Shown here piece by piece: positions 1-6,725 of a stretch of 11,511 nucleotides of DNA. The stretch's first letter is position 1. Every line of letters starts with the position of its first letter. A program made the translations under genes and the position numbers. Source of the DNA: Lachnospiraceae bacterium (GTDB taxonomy: Bacteria; Bacillota_A; Clostridia; Lachnospirales; Lachnospiraceae); NCBI GenBank assembly GCA_017435025.1, contig JAFSFU010000136.1:1-11511 (forward strand). Reading direction: 5' to 3'. Below the pieces are notes generated by a model. It did not search any database. It saw nothing but the letters and a program-made list of their open reading frames with translations, and was not told where the DNA came from.

Positions 1-120
1 GGGCATATCCAGATACTGACATCCGCCGCATTTCTTGAAATTCGGACACGGTTTCTCCCTTTTGGAAATTGTCGGTGTGCCAACATTATGTTCCTTGTCT
101 ATGCGTTTCTTTCCTTCCAT
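1..120 (-). CDS. 23S rRNA (uracil-5-)-methyltransferase, RlmD/TrmA family (N-terminal fragment, runs off window)
   Basis: The minus strand from 120 to the left edge translates as an open 40-codon N-terminus. It contains CPNFKKCGGC (Cys25, Cys31, Cys34), which is the C-X5-C-X2-C part of the [4Fe-4S] motif of RlmD/RumA-type RNA m5U methyltransferases, followed by Q as is usual in the family. These enzymes use SAM to make 5-methyluridine in 23S rRNA. The ATG at 120-118 is supported by GGAG seven bases upstream, and an in-frame TAG lies two codons before it, so the start is well fixed. Only 24 residues precede the first cysteine, too few for the N-terminal TRAM domain found in E. coli RlmD, so this is a TRAM-less form. 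The SAM-binding and catalytic parts lie outside the window, so RlmD cannot be separated from its paralogues. A TATAAT on the minus strand at 203-198 may be its -10, but the -35 is poor. Confidence 0.85.
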   Translation of the reverse strand, partial: MEGKKRIDKEHNVGTPTISKREKPCPNFKKCGGCQYLDMP

Positions 121-163
121 CCTCTATCTCCATTTCTGCGCCAACATGCACGTGATTATCAAC

Positions 164-192
164 TTGATTTTTTTATCGGTTCTATCTATAAT
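164..192 (+). promoter_or_regulatory. Sigma-A promoter of the tRNA-editing gene
   Basis: TTGATT at 164-169 and a perfect TATAAT at 187-192 are separated by exactly 17 bases. The expected transcript start is near 199, giving a leader of about 50 bases that contains the ribosome binding site AGAAAGGA at 235-242. Confidence 0.8.
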
Positions 193-251
193 ACTTCATT
201 ATAGCTTTTTTTCGCCTATAATTCCAGCACTTTCAGAAAGGACACAAAAAC

Positions 252-815
252 ATGGAATTCTATATTGATAAAACATTATACACCGGCGCACCGGAAGACA
301 CATCCAACAGACTTCCAAAGGAAATCCGCACCTACGAACTCCTGGACTCCTTAGAAGTCCCGTACAGCAGACTGGATCACGATGCGACTGCCTCCATCGA
401 ATACTGCATGGACGTAGAAAAGATCCTCGGCATCCATATCTGCAAAAACCTCTTCCTCTGTAATCAGCAGAAAACAAAATTTTATATGCTGATGATGCCT
501 GGCAACAAAAAATTCAAGACCAAAAATCTCTCCAAACAGATCAACTCCGCGAGATTATCCTTCGCCGGAGATGAATTTATGGAGAAATTCCTCGATATCA
601 CCCCTGGTTCCGTCAGTGTTCTTGGTCTCGCAAATGACCATGAGAATCAGGTGCAGCTGCTGATCGATGCAGATGTTCTGAAAGATGAATACATCGGCTG
701 TCATCCGTGCATCAACACATCCAGTTTAAAAATAAAGACAGCAGACCTTCTGGAAAAAATCCTGCCTGCTGTCCATCATGAATATATTTTAGTTAATCTG
801 CCCTGGGAAGAATAA
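252..815 (+). CDS. YbaK/ProXp-ala-type prolyl-tRNA editing protein (Ala-tRNA(Pro) deacylase-like)
   Basis: This 187-residue cytoplasmic protein belongs to the YbaK/EbsC superfamily, free-standing relatives of the insertion domain of prolyl-tRNA synthetase. Members hydrolyse mischarged tRNA, typically Ala-tRNA(Pro) in the ProXp-ala/PrdX branch. Visible family features are the Lys-Asn pair in CKNLFL (Lys65-Asn66, the catalytic-lysine position), the basic GNKKFKTK stretch (84-91), TPGSVSVLGL (117-126) and the GCHPCINTSSLK motif (149-160), which is typical of the ProXp-ala group rather than of Cys-tRNA(Pro)-specific YbaK. Length is normal for the group. The ATG at 252 has AGAAAGGA nine bases upstream. 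The gene is alone on its strand, with its own promoter and a terminator overlapping its stop codon. Exact substrate is inferred from motif resemblance. Confidence 0.88.
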   Translation: MEFYIDKTLYTGAPEDTSNRLPKEIRTYELLDSLEVPYSRLDHDATASIEYCMDVEKILGIHICKNLFLCNQQKTKFYMLMMPGNKKFKTKNLSKQINSARLSFAGDEFMEKFLDITPGSVSVLGLANDHENQVQLLIDADVLKDEYIGCHPCINTSSLKIKTADLLEKILPAVHHEYILVNLPWEE

Positions 816-832
816 TCCTCCCAGGGATTTTT
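801..832 (+). terminator. Intrinsic terminator overlapping the stop codon of the editing gene
   Basis: CCCTGGGA (801-808) pairs perfectly with TCCCAGGG (819-826) around a 10-base loop and is followed by ATTTTTAT. The left arm encodes the last Pro-Trp-Glu codons and the TAA (813-815) sits in the loop, so the terminator begins inside the gene. It lacks a U-run in the other direction and does not look like an efficient terminator for the convergent GH25 gene. Confidence 0.8.
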
Positions 833-885
833 ATATCTTCTGAAAACCTCGTTTTCATGCCAAATCCGGTAAAAAGCCAATACCA

Positions 886-1917
886 CTACAGCATTGCACC
901 GCTCGGTCCAAACGTATAGCTGACCCCATCGATCACCATTGTTGTATTTGCCACCATTGCACCGCCCTTTGCCGGGTCCAGATAGTACCAGTTGCCGTCC
1001 GGTTTCACCCAGCCGGTATAGTGGCCGGTCTCATGGTCAAAGTACCAGATATCACCGATCTTTACCCAACTGCCCGGTGTATAATCGTGACGATCCGTTG
1101 TCTGCGCTGCAGCATAATCTTTAAATGCAAATTCAAGACATACGTTTCCATTGATACCATTTACTTTTCCCTTATCGGTACACTGCCACATGGTTCGGTT
1201 GTTCATACGATGATCACCGCCATATCTTGCCAGCCAGAGATCATATTTGAACTGTTTGGTATCCATCTCATCGCGGAATTTATAATAATCACTGTAAATG
1301 ATCGGTGTATAACCTGCATCTTCCACCACCTTACAGAACGCATTGACCACATCGGTCAGCTCCTGCACAGATAAGTCCATAATATACTGAGACTCCACAT
1401 CCACCGCCAATGGATACGTAATATCATAAGGAGCAGCTTTCTCAAGTGCATATCTGGCTGCTGCTTTCGCCTCTTCTACGGTTCTTGTCTGCAAATACAC
1501 ATACGGGGATGTGTGCACACCGTTGGCCTTCGCCTCACGCATATTTTTGTCGTAATACGGATCCATCGTATACTCACCTTCATATCCGAAAGAACCCATA
1601 CGAACCAGGGCAAAAGAAATATCGTCCGCTGCAACTTTTCCCCAATTCACGTCTCCCTGCCATTTGGAAACACTGACACCGCGAAGAAGTGCACCGTCAA
1701 TGCGGTTTCCCATATCATCGATATAGGAGCCTCCATTCTTTGTCCACGCGTTTACCACCGCTCCCGGTCCACCGGACTGAGCAGATTCCGTATACTGCTG
1801 CGCTCCCGGAGCGCCCGGTCCCAGACTCTCGTCAAATTCTGCCGCAAAAGAAGTCATACACGGCTGAGCCATCAAACATGCTGCCACCACGGCAACTGCA
1901 AATACTTTTTTGTTCAT
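886..1917 (-). CDS. Secreted GH25 (lysozyme-type) protein with C-terminal cell-wall-binding repeats
   Basis: This 343-residue exported protein has four parts: a signal peptide (about 1-26, probable cleavage in TSFAA/EF), a Gly-Pro-rich linker (GPGAPGA at 33-39 and GGPGA at 49-53), a GH25 barrel (about 78-268), and choline/cell-wall-binding-type repeats (282-343, with WVKIGDIWYFD, TGWVKPDGNWYYLD and a last YTFGPSGAML). GH25 enzymes cleave the MurNAc-GlcNAc bond of peptidoglycan. The family DxE pair is present as AVDVES (Asp173, Glu175). However, the N-terminal G-[IV]-D-V-S signature reads GVSVSKWQG with Ser82 in place of Asp, and the late V-D-L motif reads GNVCLEF with Cys260; both were checked in the nucleotides. 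It may therefore be a weak enzyme or a binding protein. The start ATG at 1917 has AAAGGAAGG at 1934-1926. No strong terminator follows the gene; only the weak dyad TGAAAAC/GTTTTCA at 841-857 is seen. Confidence 0.9.
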   Translation of the reverse strand: MNKKVFAVAVVAACLMAQPCMTSFAAEFDESLGPGAPGAQQYTESAQSGGPGAVVNAWTKNGGSYIDDMGNRIDGALLRGVSVSKWQGDVNWGKVAADDISFALVRMGSFGYEGEYTMDPYYDKNMREAKANGVHTSPYVYLQTRTVEEAKAAARYALEKAAPYDITYPLAVDVESQYIMDLSVQELTDVVNAFCKVVEDAGYTPIIYSDYYKFRDEMDTKQFKYDLWLARYGGDHRMNNRTMWQCTDKGKVNGINGNVCLEFAFKDYAAAQTTDRHDYTPGSWVKIGDIWYFDHETGHYTGWVKPDGNWYYLDPAKGGAMVANTTMVIDGVSYTFGPSGAML

Positions 1918-1983
1918 GTCTATCGCCTTCCTTTAGTAAAAGTTATATTACACAATTGAAAAGTCCTTCAACGGGACGCATTC

Positions 1984-2027
1984 ATTATAATACATTTTTT
2001 CCCTAAAGTGTTTAAGTATTTCTTAAC
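1984..2027 (-). promoter_or_regulatory. Putative activator-dependent promoter of the GH25 gene
   Basis: On the minus strand a perfect TATAAT lies at 1989-1984, but the hexamer 17 bases upstream (AACACT) does not match a -35. In its place is a tandem repeat, GTTAAG-N5-CTTAAA (2027-2011), two TTAA cores 11 bases apart, with a further CTTAAG core 20 bases upstream (about 2046-2041). Direct repeats with an 11-base period next to a weak -35 are typical of OmpR-family response-regulator sites. The TTAAG-N5-CTTAA block is also a short inverted repeat. The regulator is not identified. Confidence 0.4.
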
Positions 2028-2050
2028 CTTTTTGCGGCAATCTTAAGGTA

Positions 2051-3577
2051 TTATTTCTCAGATACAGTATTTCCTGTCATCTTAAGAATCAGCAGCACAC
2101 CCACTGTCAATCCAAAACCGATCGGAAGCGCGATCCACGCCGACTGTACAAAACCAGCAACCAGATAAGTGACAAATGAGATGGCTGCAACCGTCAATGC
2201 GTACGGCAGCTGCGTCGTAACATGGTTCACATGCTCGCACTGCGCGCCCGCCGAAGCCATGATCGTTGTGTCAGAGATCGGAGAACAGTGATCGCCGCAC
2301 ACTGCACCTGCCATGCAGGCGGAAATGGAAATGATCATCAATTCCGGATTCGTATTCTGGAACACCGCCACGACGATCGGAATCAGGATACCAAAGGTTC
2401 CCCAGGAAGTTCCCGTTGCAAAAGCAAGAAAACAGCCCACCAAAAAGATGATCGCCGGAAGGAAATTCAAAAGTTTCTCTGCACCGGAAGTCACAAGACC
2501 TGCCACATAAACATCGGCACCTAAACTGTCCGTCATAGCCTTTAATGTCCACGCAAAAGTTAAGATTAAGATGGCCGATACCATTGACTTAAAGCCCTCC
2601 GGTACACAATCCATACACTCTTTAAAAGATAAAACACCGCGAATCTTATACAGAACAATGGTGATGATCAATCCAAAGAAACTTCCGTACGTAAGACCAA
2701 GATCCGCATCGCTCTCCGAAAAAGCTGTGATAAAATCCACGCCATCAAAGAAGCCACCGGTATATAACATACCGATCACGCAGCATGTGATCAGAGCCAG
2801 AATCGGAATGATCAGGTCCGCTACCGTTCCTTTCGGATTTACAATCGCTTCTTCCACACTTTCATAAGAACGTCCGGAGGTTGTAAAAAGATCACCGTTT
2901 ACCGCATTCTTTTCATGTTTTTTCATGGAACCGAAATCAATTTTCAGTATGATAAGTCCGACCATCATCACCAAGGTCAACAGCGCATAAAAATTGTACG
3001 GAATTGCCTTTAAAAACAAAGTAAATCCATCTTCTCCTTCCACAAATCCGGTCACGGCAGCTGCCCAGGAAGAGATTGGCGCAATGATACAGATCGGAGC
3101 CGCTGTCGAGTCGATCAGATATGCCAGTTTTGCACGGGACACTTTGAACTTATCTGTCACCGGCCGCATTACACTTCCCACGGTCAGGCAGTTAAAATAA
3201 TCATCAATAAAGATCAGCACACCAAGGAAAACCGTCGTTAACTGCGCACCGACACGACCTTTGATCTTTCCCGCCGCGAACTGTCCAAACGCTGCGGAAC
3301 CGCCGGCCCGATTCATCAAACAGACCATGATACCAAGAATTACAAGAAAAATGATAATTCCCACATTGCTTTCATCCGACAATACTGCAATGATACCATC
3401 CTCAAAAATATGGTTCATCGCCTTCTCAAAATTCATCCCGGAATACAGGAATCCTCCTGCTAAAATTCCGATAAATAAGGAGCTGTATACCTCCTTTGTC
3501 AATAACGCCAGCGCGATCGCTACGATCGGCGGCACCAGTGCCCATGCTGTTGCATAAACTTCCATGTTCTCTTTCAT
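2051..3577 (-). CDS. NhaC-family antiporter, probably a lysine transporter (LysW-like)
   Basis: This 508-residue polytopic membrane protein (about 11-12 hydrophobic segments) belongs to the NhaC Na+/H+ antiporter family (Pfam Na_H_antiporter). Family hallmarks are FIDDYFNCLTVGSVMRP (123-139), ATGTSWGTFGILIP (387-400) and GDHCSPISDTTIMAS (428-442) followed by CEHVNHVTTQLPYA (447-460). NhaC-family members carry out cation-coupled exchange of Na+/H+ or organic and amino acid substrates. The gene lies directly behind a lysine riboswitch with a terminator, and NhaC-like proteins under L-box control have been predicted to import lysine, so lysine uptake is the best inference here. The start is uncertain: the ATG at 3577 has GAGAGG abutting it with no spacer, while the ATG at 3565 (residue 5) places the same element about 11 bases upstream. 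No clear terminator follows, so read-through into GH25 is possible. Confidence 0.9.
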   Translation of the reverse strand: MKENMEVYATAWALVPPIVAIALALLTKEVYSSLFIGILAGGFLYSGMNFEKAMNHIFEDGIIAVLSDESNVGIIIFLVILGIMVCLMNRAGGSAAFGQFAAGKIKGRVGAQLTTVFLGVLIFIDDYFNCLTVGSVMRPVTDKFKVSRAKLAYLIDSTAAPICIIAPISSWAAAVTGFVEGEDGFTLFLKAIPYNFYALLTLVMMVGLIILKIDFGSMKKHEKNAVNGDLFTTSGRSYESVEEAIVNPKGTVADLIIPILALITCCVIGMLYTGGFFDGVDFITAFSESDADLGLTYGSFFGLIITIVLYKIRGVLSFKECMDCVPEGFKSMVSAILILTFAWTLKAMTDSLGADVYVAGLVTSGAEKLLNFLPAIIFLVGCFLAFATGTSWGTFGILIPIVVAVFQNTNPELMIISISACMAGAVCGDHCSPISDTTIMASAGAQCEHVNHVTTQLPYALTVAAISFVTYLVAGFVQSAWIALPIGFGLTVGVLLILKMTGNTVSEK

Positions 3578-3599
3578 CCTCTCTTATGTTTTTTGAAAC

Positions 3600-3648
3600 A
3601 AAAAACACCACAAACGATAGTCCTTATGGAAAGACGCGTTTGTGGTGT
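3600..3648 (-). terminator. Rho-independent terminator, expression platform of the lysine riboswitch
   Basis: On the minus strand a perfect 12-base-pair stem (3648-3637 with 3616-3605: ACACCACAAACG / CGTTTGTGGTGT) encloses a 20-base loop and runs straight into six T (3605-3600). It lies between the aptamer and the transporter start codon, the position of a transcriptional attenuator. Its first arm can also pair with TTGTGCTGT just after the 3' side of aptamer helix P1 (8 of 9 positions), a plausible antiterminator. Confidence 0.93.
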
Positions 3649-3697
3649 AAATATCAAAAAAACACAAATAAAGAATGTTTCATTCTCTCAACAGCAC

Positions 3698-3857
3698 AAG
3701 ATAGCGCTCCACATCATGTGACAGTCTGCCGGATCTTATCCGTCAGCCCAGGACACTCACATGGACCTGTGAATATCCTTCGGCAGTCTCCCCTTTCCTG
3801 TAAACAGCCGGTCCGGCCTTTTATCTACAGTACTCTTGAATCCTGCGCCTCTATCTT
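3698..3857 (-). promoter_or_regulatory. Lysine riboswitch (L-box) aptamer
   Basis: Read on the minus strand, this 160-base leader shows the conserved L-box blocks in order. First is P1 AAGATAG (3857-3851), closing with CTATCTT (3704-3698). Next come AGGCGC and the loop-E-like CAAGAGTACTG after it, then the core AAGGGGAGACTGCCGAAG (3795-3778), TCCTGGGCTGACGGAT, GACTGTCA (3726-3719) and GTGGAGCGCT (3712-3703). The internal stem CGGAT/ATCCG is also present. Lysine binding stabilises P1 and, with the terminator just downstream, should switch off the transporter gene when lysine is plentiful. The identification rests on motif order and P1 pairing, seen directly; the OFF logic is inferred from the family and the terminator. 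Confidence 0.94.
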
Positions 3858-3904
3858 TCTATAATCTGCTATGTTTGCAGATGTATTTTGTTTTCATATG
3901 TGCC

Positions 3905-3933
3905 ATTGTAATACTTTTATGTAAAAAAGTAAA
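3905..3933 (-). promoter_or_regulatory. Candidate promoter of the riboswitch-transporter unit
   Basis: On the minus strand TTTACT (3933-3928) and TACAAT (3910-3905) are 17 bases apart, placing the transcript start about 40 bases before P1 of the riboswitch. The spacer contains most of an AT-rich dyad, TACTTTT/AAAAGTA (3912-3918 and 3925-3931). This dyad could be an operator or a weak 3' hairpin of the branching-enzyme transcript, whose stop is only about 10 bases upstream. Confidence 0.5.
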
Positions 3934-3943
3934 GAGGAAATTT

Positions 3944-5971
3944 TTATCTGATCACTCCCTCAGCTTCCAGAATGGACTTCGGGATCTGACGTGCTCTGCC
4001 CTCTTTCAGTACGATTGCAGTACGTGCCGGCAGATAGATTTCAATAAAGTTCTGACCATTGAATCTCTTGACCGGGTACTTGATATGCTCAACATTTCCG
4101 AAACCGCCGTACTTTGCATCGTCTGTGCAAAGCTCAACGGTATAGTCCGCATACTTATTAACCGGAATCAATACATTCTGAAGAGAATTGGTCGGATGGA
4201 AGTTGAACGCAAACAAAAGTCCCTTGCGGTAGAACGCGATCATCTTCTCCGGTTCCTTGGAAAGCTTCAGATCGCCCATTCTCTGCTCAAAGATCTTATT
4301 ATCTTTTGTCAGCGCGATCATATCCTGATCGAAATCACCAAGCCACTGGTATTTCAGGAATCCGTTGTCACGGAGACTCCACTGGCGACGGCAGTAATGG
4401 AAACTCCATCCATTGCCCTCACGCGGGAAATCAATCCATTCCGGATGTCCAAATTCATTACCCATAAAGTTCAGGTACGCCTCACCACCGGCTGCGATAG
4501 AGAAGAGACGGATCATCTTGTGGAGGGCAATCGCACGGTCGATCACAGGATTGTGACAGGATTTATCCATATCGGAATACATATTGGCACCTGCCAGACG
4601 GAAGATCATTGTCTGGTCGCCTACCAGTGCCTGATCATGGCTCTCTACATATGCAACAGTGCCTTCACCAGGTCTTCTGAGACACATATTGCCCCACATA
4701 CCGTTGATATTCCATCCTTCATCTGTGGACTCTTTTACTGCCTTAATCCACATATCCGGCATACCCATAGCCAGACGATAGTCAAATCCAATACCGCCAT
4801 CCTCAATCGGCAGGCACATGCCCGGCATACCAGACATATCCTCTGCAATTGTGATCGCTTTCGGATTTACCTGACGGATCAGTTCATTTGCAAGCTGTAA
4901 ATATGTAATCGCTTCCACATGGGTATTCATGGAGAAGTACTTATTATCATTATCAAAATTGCTTCCGAGACCATGGTCATGGTACAGCATAGAAGTAACA
5001 CCATCAAAACGGAAACCGTCAAAGTGATATTCCGTCATCCAGAATTTTAAGTTGGAAAGAAGGAAATGGATCACTCCATCTTTTCCGTAGTCGAAGCACT
5101 TGGTGCCCCACGCCGGATGCTCACCCTTTTCACCGTCATGGAAGAACTGCCATGTGGTACCGTCGAACATATTGATACCTTCTGCAGTATTCTTAACGGC
5201 ATGAGAATGAACCACGTCAAGAAGAACACGGATTCCCATCTCATGAGCCTTATTTACCAGATATTTTAAATCTTCCGGTTTACCGAACCAGCTGGACGCC
5301 GCGAAGAAGTTGGATACCTGATAACCGAAGCTTCCATAGTACGGATGCTCCATAATCGCCATCAGCTGAATCGTATTGTAACCGGACTCCTTTACACGCG
5401 GAAGGGTATAGTCCGCAAAGTCACGGTAAGAACCTACCTTGCCCTCTTCCTGTGCCATACCTACATGAGCTTCATAAATGTAAAGACCTTTTTCCGCCTT
5501 AAACTTCTTGTCTGTCCATTCAAACACTTTGGCATCATCCACTACTTCACCGGTCCAGGTAATCGTCTGCGGATCCTGTGTTACACGGCGGATATAAAGC
5601 GGAATATGCTCGGAAATATTGCCGAAAGCCTCAACAACAGCTTTAACCTTACAGCCTTCCCAGAGTTCTTCTTCCTTTAAATAAATCTCCCAGTTTCCGT
5701 TACCAATGGAAGTTAACGGGTGGGAAGTCTTGCTCCAGTTGTTAAATTCACCGGTCAGCCAAAGCTGGCTCGCACTCGGCGCCCACTCACGGTAAACCCA
5801 TCCATTCTTAATATGATGGATACCAAAATACTCATGGGCATTGGCAAAATCTTTTAACTTGCCGCCTTCCGGAAGAATACGGCTCTTAGTAGTATTATAT
5901 AAATGCATGCGAAGACCGATGTCTCCTTCAAACGGCATTAACTGCGGGTTTAATTCAAGAATACGATACAT
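3944..5971 (-). CDS. glgB: 1,4-alpha-glucan branching enzyme, eukaryote-type (GH13_8-like)
   Basis: This 675-residue cytoplasmic enzyme transfers alpha-1,4-glucan segments to form alpha-1,6 branches during glycogen synthesis. An N-terminal CBM48-like module (about 55-150, with WVYREWAPSASQLWLTGEFN) precedes the GH13 barrel. The four conserved GH13 regions are intact: DVVHSH (252-257), GFRFDG with nucleophile Asp323, AEDMSG with acid/base Glu377, and ESHDQ with Asp446. The sequence resembles animal and yeast branching enzymes (LLDVVHSHAVKNTAEG, FRFDGVTSMLYHDHG) more than the usual bacterial GH13_9 GlgB. An in-frame ATG exists at 6001, but the ATG at 5971 has a perfect AGGAGG (5983-5978) six bases upstream, and the predicted transcript start near 6010 leaves the longer start without a ribosome binding site. 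No other glycogen gene is adjacent. Confidence 0.94.
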   Translation of the reverse strand: MYRILELNPQLMPFEGDIGLRMHLYNTTKSRILPEGGKLKDFANAHEYFGIHHIKNGWVYREWAPSASQLWLTGEFNNWSKTSHPLTSIGNGNWEIYLKEEELWEGCKVKAVVEAFGNISEHIPLYIRRVTQDPQTITWTGEVVDDAKVFEWTDKKFKAEKGLYIYEAHVGMAQEEGKVGSYRDFADYTLPRVKESGYNTIQLMAIMEHPYYGSFGYQVSNFFAASSWFGKPEDLKYLVNKAHEMGIRVLLDVVHSHAVKNTAEGINMFDGTTWQFFHDGEKGEHPAWGTKCFDYGKDGVIHFLLSNLKFWMTEYHFDGFRFDGVTSMLYHDHGLGSNFDNDNKYFSMNTHVEAITYLQLANELIRQVNPKAITIAEDMSGMPGMCLPIEDGGIGFDYRLAMGMPDMWIKAVKESTDEGWNINGMWGNMCLRRPGEGTVAYVESHDQALVGDQTMIFRLAGANMYSDMDKSCHNPVIDRAIALHKMIRLFSIAAGGEAYLNFMGNEFGHPEWIDFPREGNGWSFHYCRRQWSLRDNGFLKYQWLGDFDQDMIALTKDNKIFEQRMGDLKLSKEPEKMIAFYRKGLLFAFNFHPTNSLQNVLIPVNKYADYTVELCTDDAKYGGFGNVEHIKYPVKRFNGQNFIEIYLPARTAIVLKEGRARQIPKSILEAEGVIR

Positions 5972-5977
5972 AGTTTT

Positions 5978-5983
5978 CCTCCT
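5978..5983 (-). promoter_or_regulatory. Ribosome binding site that fixes the branching-enzyme start
   Basis: On the minus strand AGGAGG is followed by AAAACT and the ATG at 5971-5969. It lies inside the longer reading frame starting at 6001, so translation should begin at 5971, ten codons later than the longest open frame. Confidence 0.9.
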
Positions 5984-6016
5984 GTTATTGTAGTCTTTCA
6001 TAATTATGTTAATCTA

Positions 6017-6045
6017 ATGATACTCCGTATCCGTGTTTACGTCAA
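6017..6045 (-). promoter_or_regulatory. Sigma-A promoter of the branching-enzyme gene
   Basis: On the minus strand TTGACG (6045-6040) and TATCAT (6022-6017) are 17 bases apart, in the gap after nth. No terminator is seen between nth and this promoter, so the branching enzyme may be read both from here and from upstream. Confidence 0.78.
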
Positions 6046-6057
6046 GTTAGGGTACCT

Positions 6058-6711
6058 TTATTGATGTTCCTCTTCTACACCAACGCGCCCGCAGATATCA
6101 TTCAGACAGCACTTGCTGCAGTACGGTTTCGTTCTTGCGGTACAGACATCACGACCATGATTCACCAGACGATGGCAGAAATCATTCCCCTCTTCCGGCG
6201 GAATAATCTTCCATAAGGCCATCTCCACCTTCTTCGGTTCCTTGATTCCATCCACCAGACCAATTCGATTTACCAGACGAATACAGTGGGTATCGGTAAC
6301 GATCGCAGGCTTTCCGAAGACATCTCCCATGATCAGATTTGCACTTTTTCTTCCCACACCCGGAAGTTTTAACAGTGCATCAAAATCATCCGGTACATTT
6401 CCGTTATACTCGTCACGAATGATCTTCATGCAGGCACTGATGTCACGCGCTTTGCTTCGACCGAGTCCACACGGCTTCACGATTGCTTCAATTTCATCTA
6501 CATCCGCTTCAGCTAACGATTCCACATCAGGGAATCTCTCATATAATTTTTCTACTACCACATTTACACGGGCATCCGTACACTGCGCAGCAAGACGGAC
6601 ACTGACAAGCAGTTTCCATGCTTCATTATAGTCCAGTGTGCAGTCAGCATCCGGATACTCCGCTTTCAAACGAGCGATCACCAGCTCCGCTAATTTTTTC
6701 TTCTCATCCAT
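6058..6711 (-). CDS. nth: Endonuclease III, DNA glycosylase/AP lyase
   Basis: This 217-residue enzyme removes oxidised pyrimidines from DNA and cleaves the abasic site in base excision repair. The helix-hairpin-helix is LPGVGRKSAN (116-125) with catalytic Lys122. The catalytic Asp140 lies in VTDTHCIRLVNRIG. The C-terminal [4Fe-4S] loop is Cys190-X7-Cys198-X2-Cys201-X5-Cys207; E. coli Nth has X6 in the first gap, so there is one extra residue (CTARTKPYC), probably tolerated in the loop. Length matches the family (about 211). The ATG at 6711 has AGGGGTGA just upstream. The gap to the preceding GGDEF-EAL stop is only 14 bases, so the two are almost certainly co-transcribed. Confidence 0.96.
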   Translation of the reverse strand: MDEKKKLAELVIARLKAEYPDADCTLDYNEAWKLLVSVRLAAQCTDARVNVVVEKLYERFPDVESLAEADVDEIEAIVKPCGLGRSKARDISACMKIIRDEYNGNVPDDFDALLKLPGVGRKSANLIMGDVFGKPAIVTDTHCIRLVNRIGLVDGIKEPKKVEMALWKIIPPEEGNDFCHRLVNHGRDVCTARTKPYCSKCCLNDICGRVGVEEEHQ

Positions 6712-6725
6712 ACTATCACCCCTGT

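Noticed and set aside
3912..3931. TACTTTT/AAAAGTA as the terminator of the branching-enzyme gene.
   Set aside because: The stem is all A-T except one pair, has no following U-run, and overlaps the candidate riboswitch promoter, so termination there would be weak.
3836..4900. A long open frame (354 codons) on the plus strand opposite the branching enzyme and riboswitch.
   Set aside because: It is antisense to a gene with intact catalytic motifs, shows no recognisable domain, and starts inside the riboswitch. It is a shadow of the real coding strand.
5972..6001. A ten-codon N-terminal extension of the branching enzyme starting at 6001.
   Set aside because: It has no ribosome binding site, would begin about ten bases after the predicted transcript start, and contains the perfect AGGAGG that serves the ATG at 5971.
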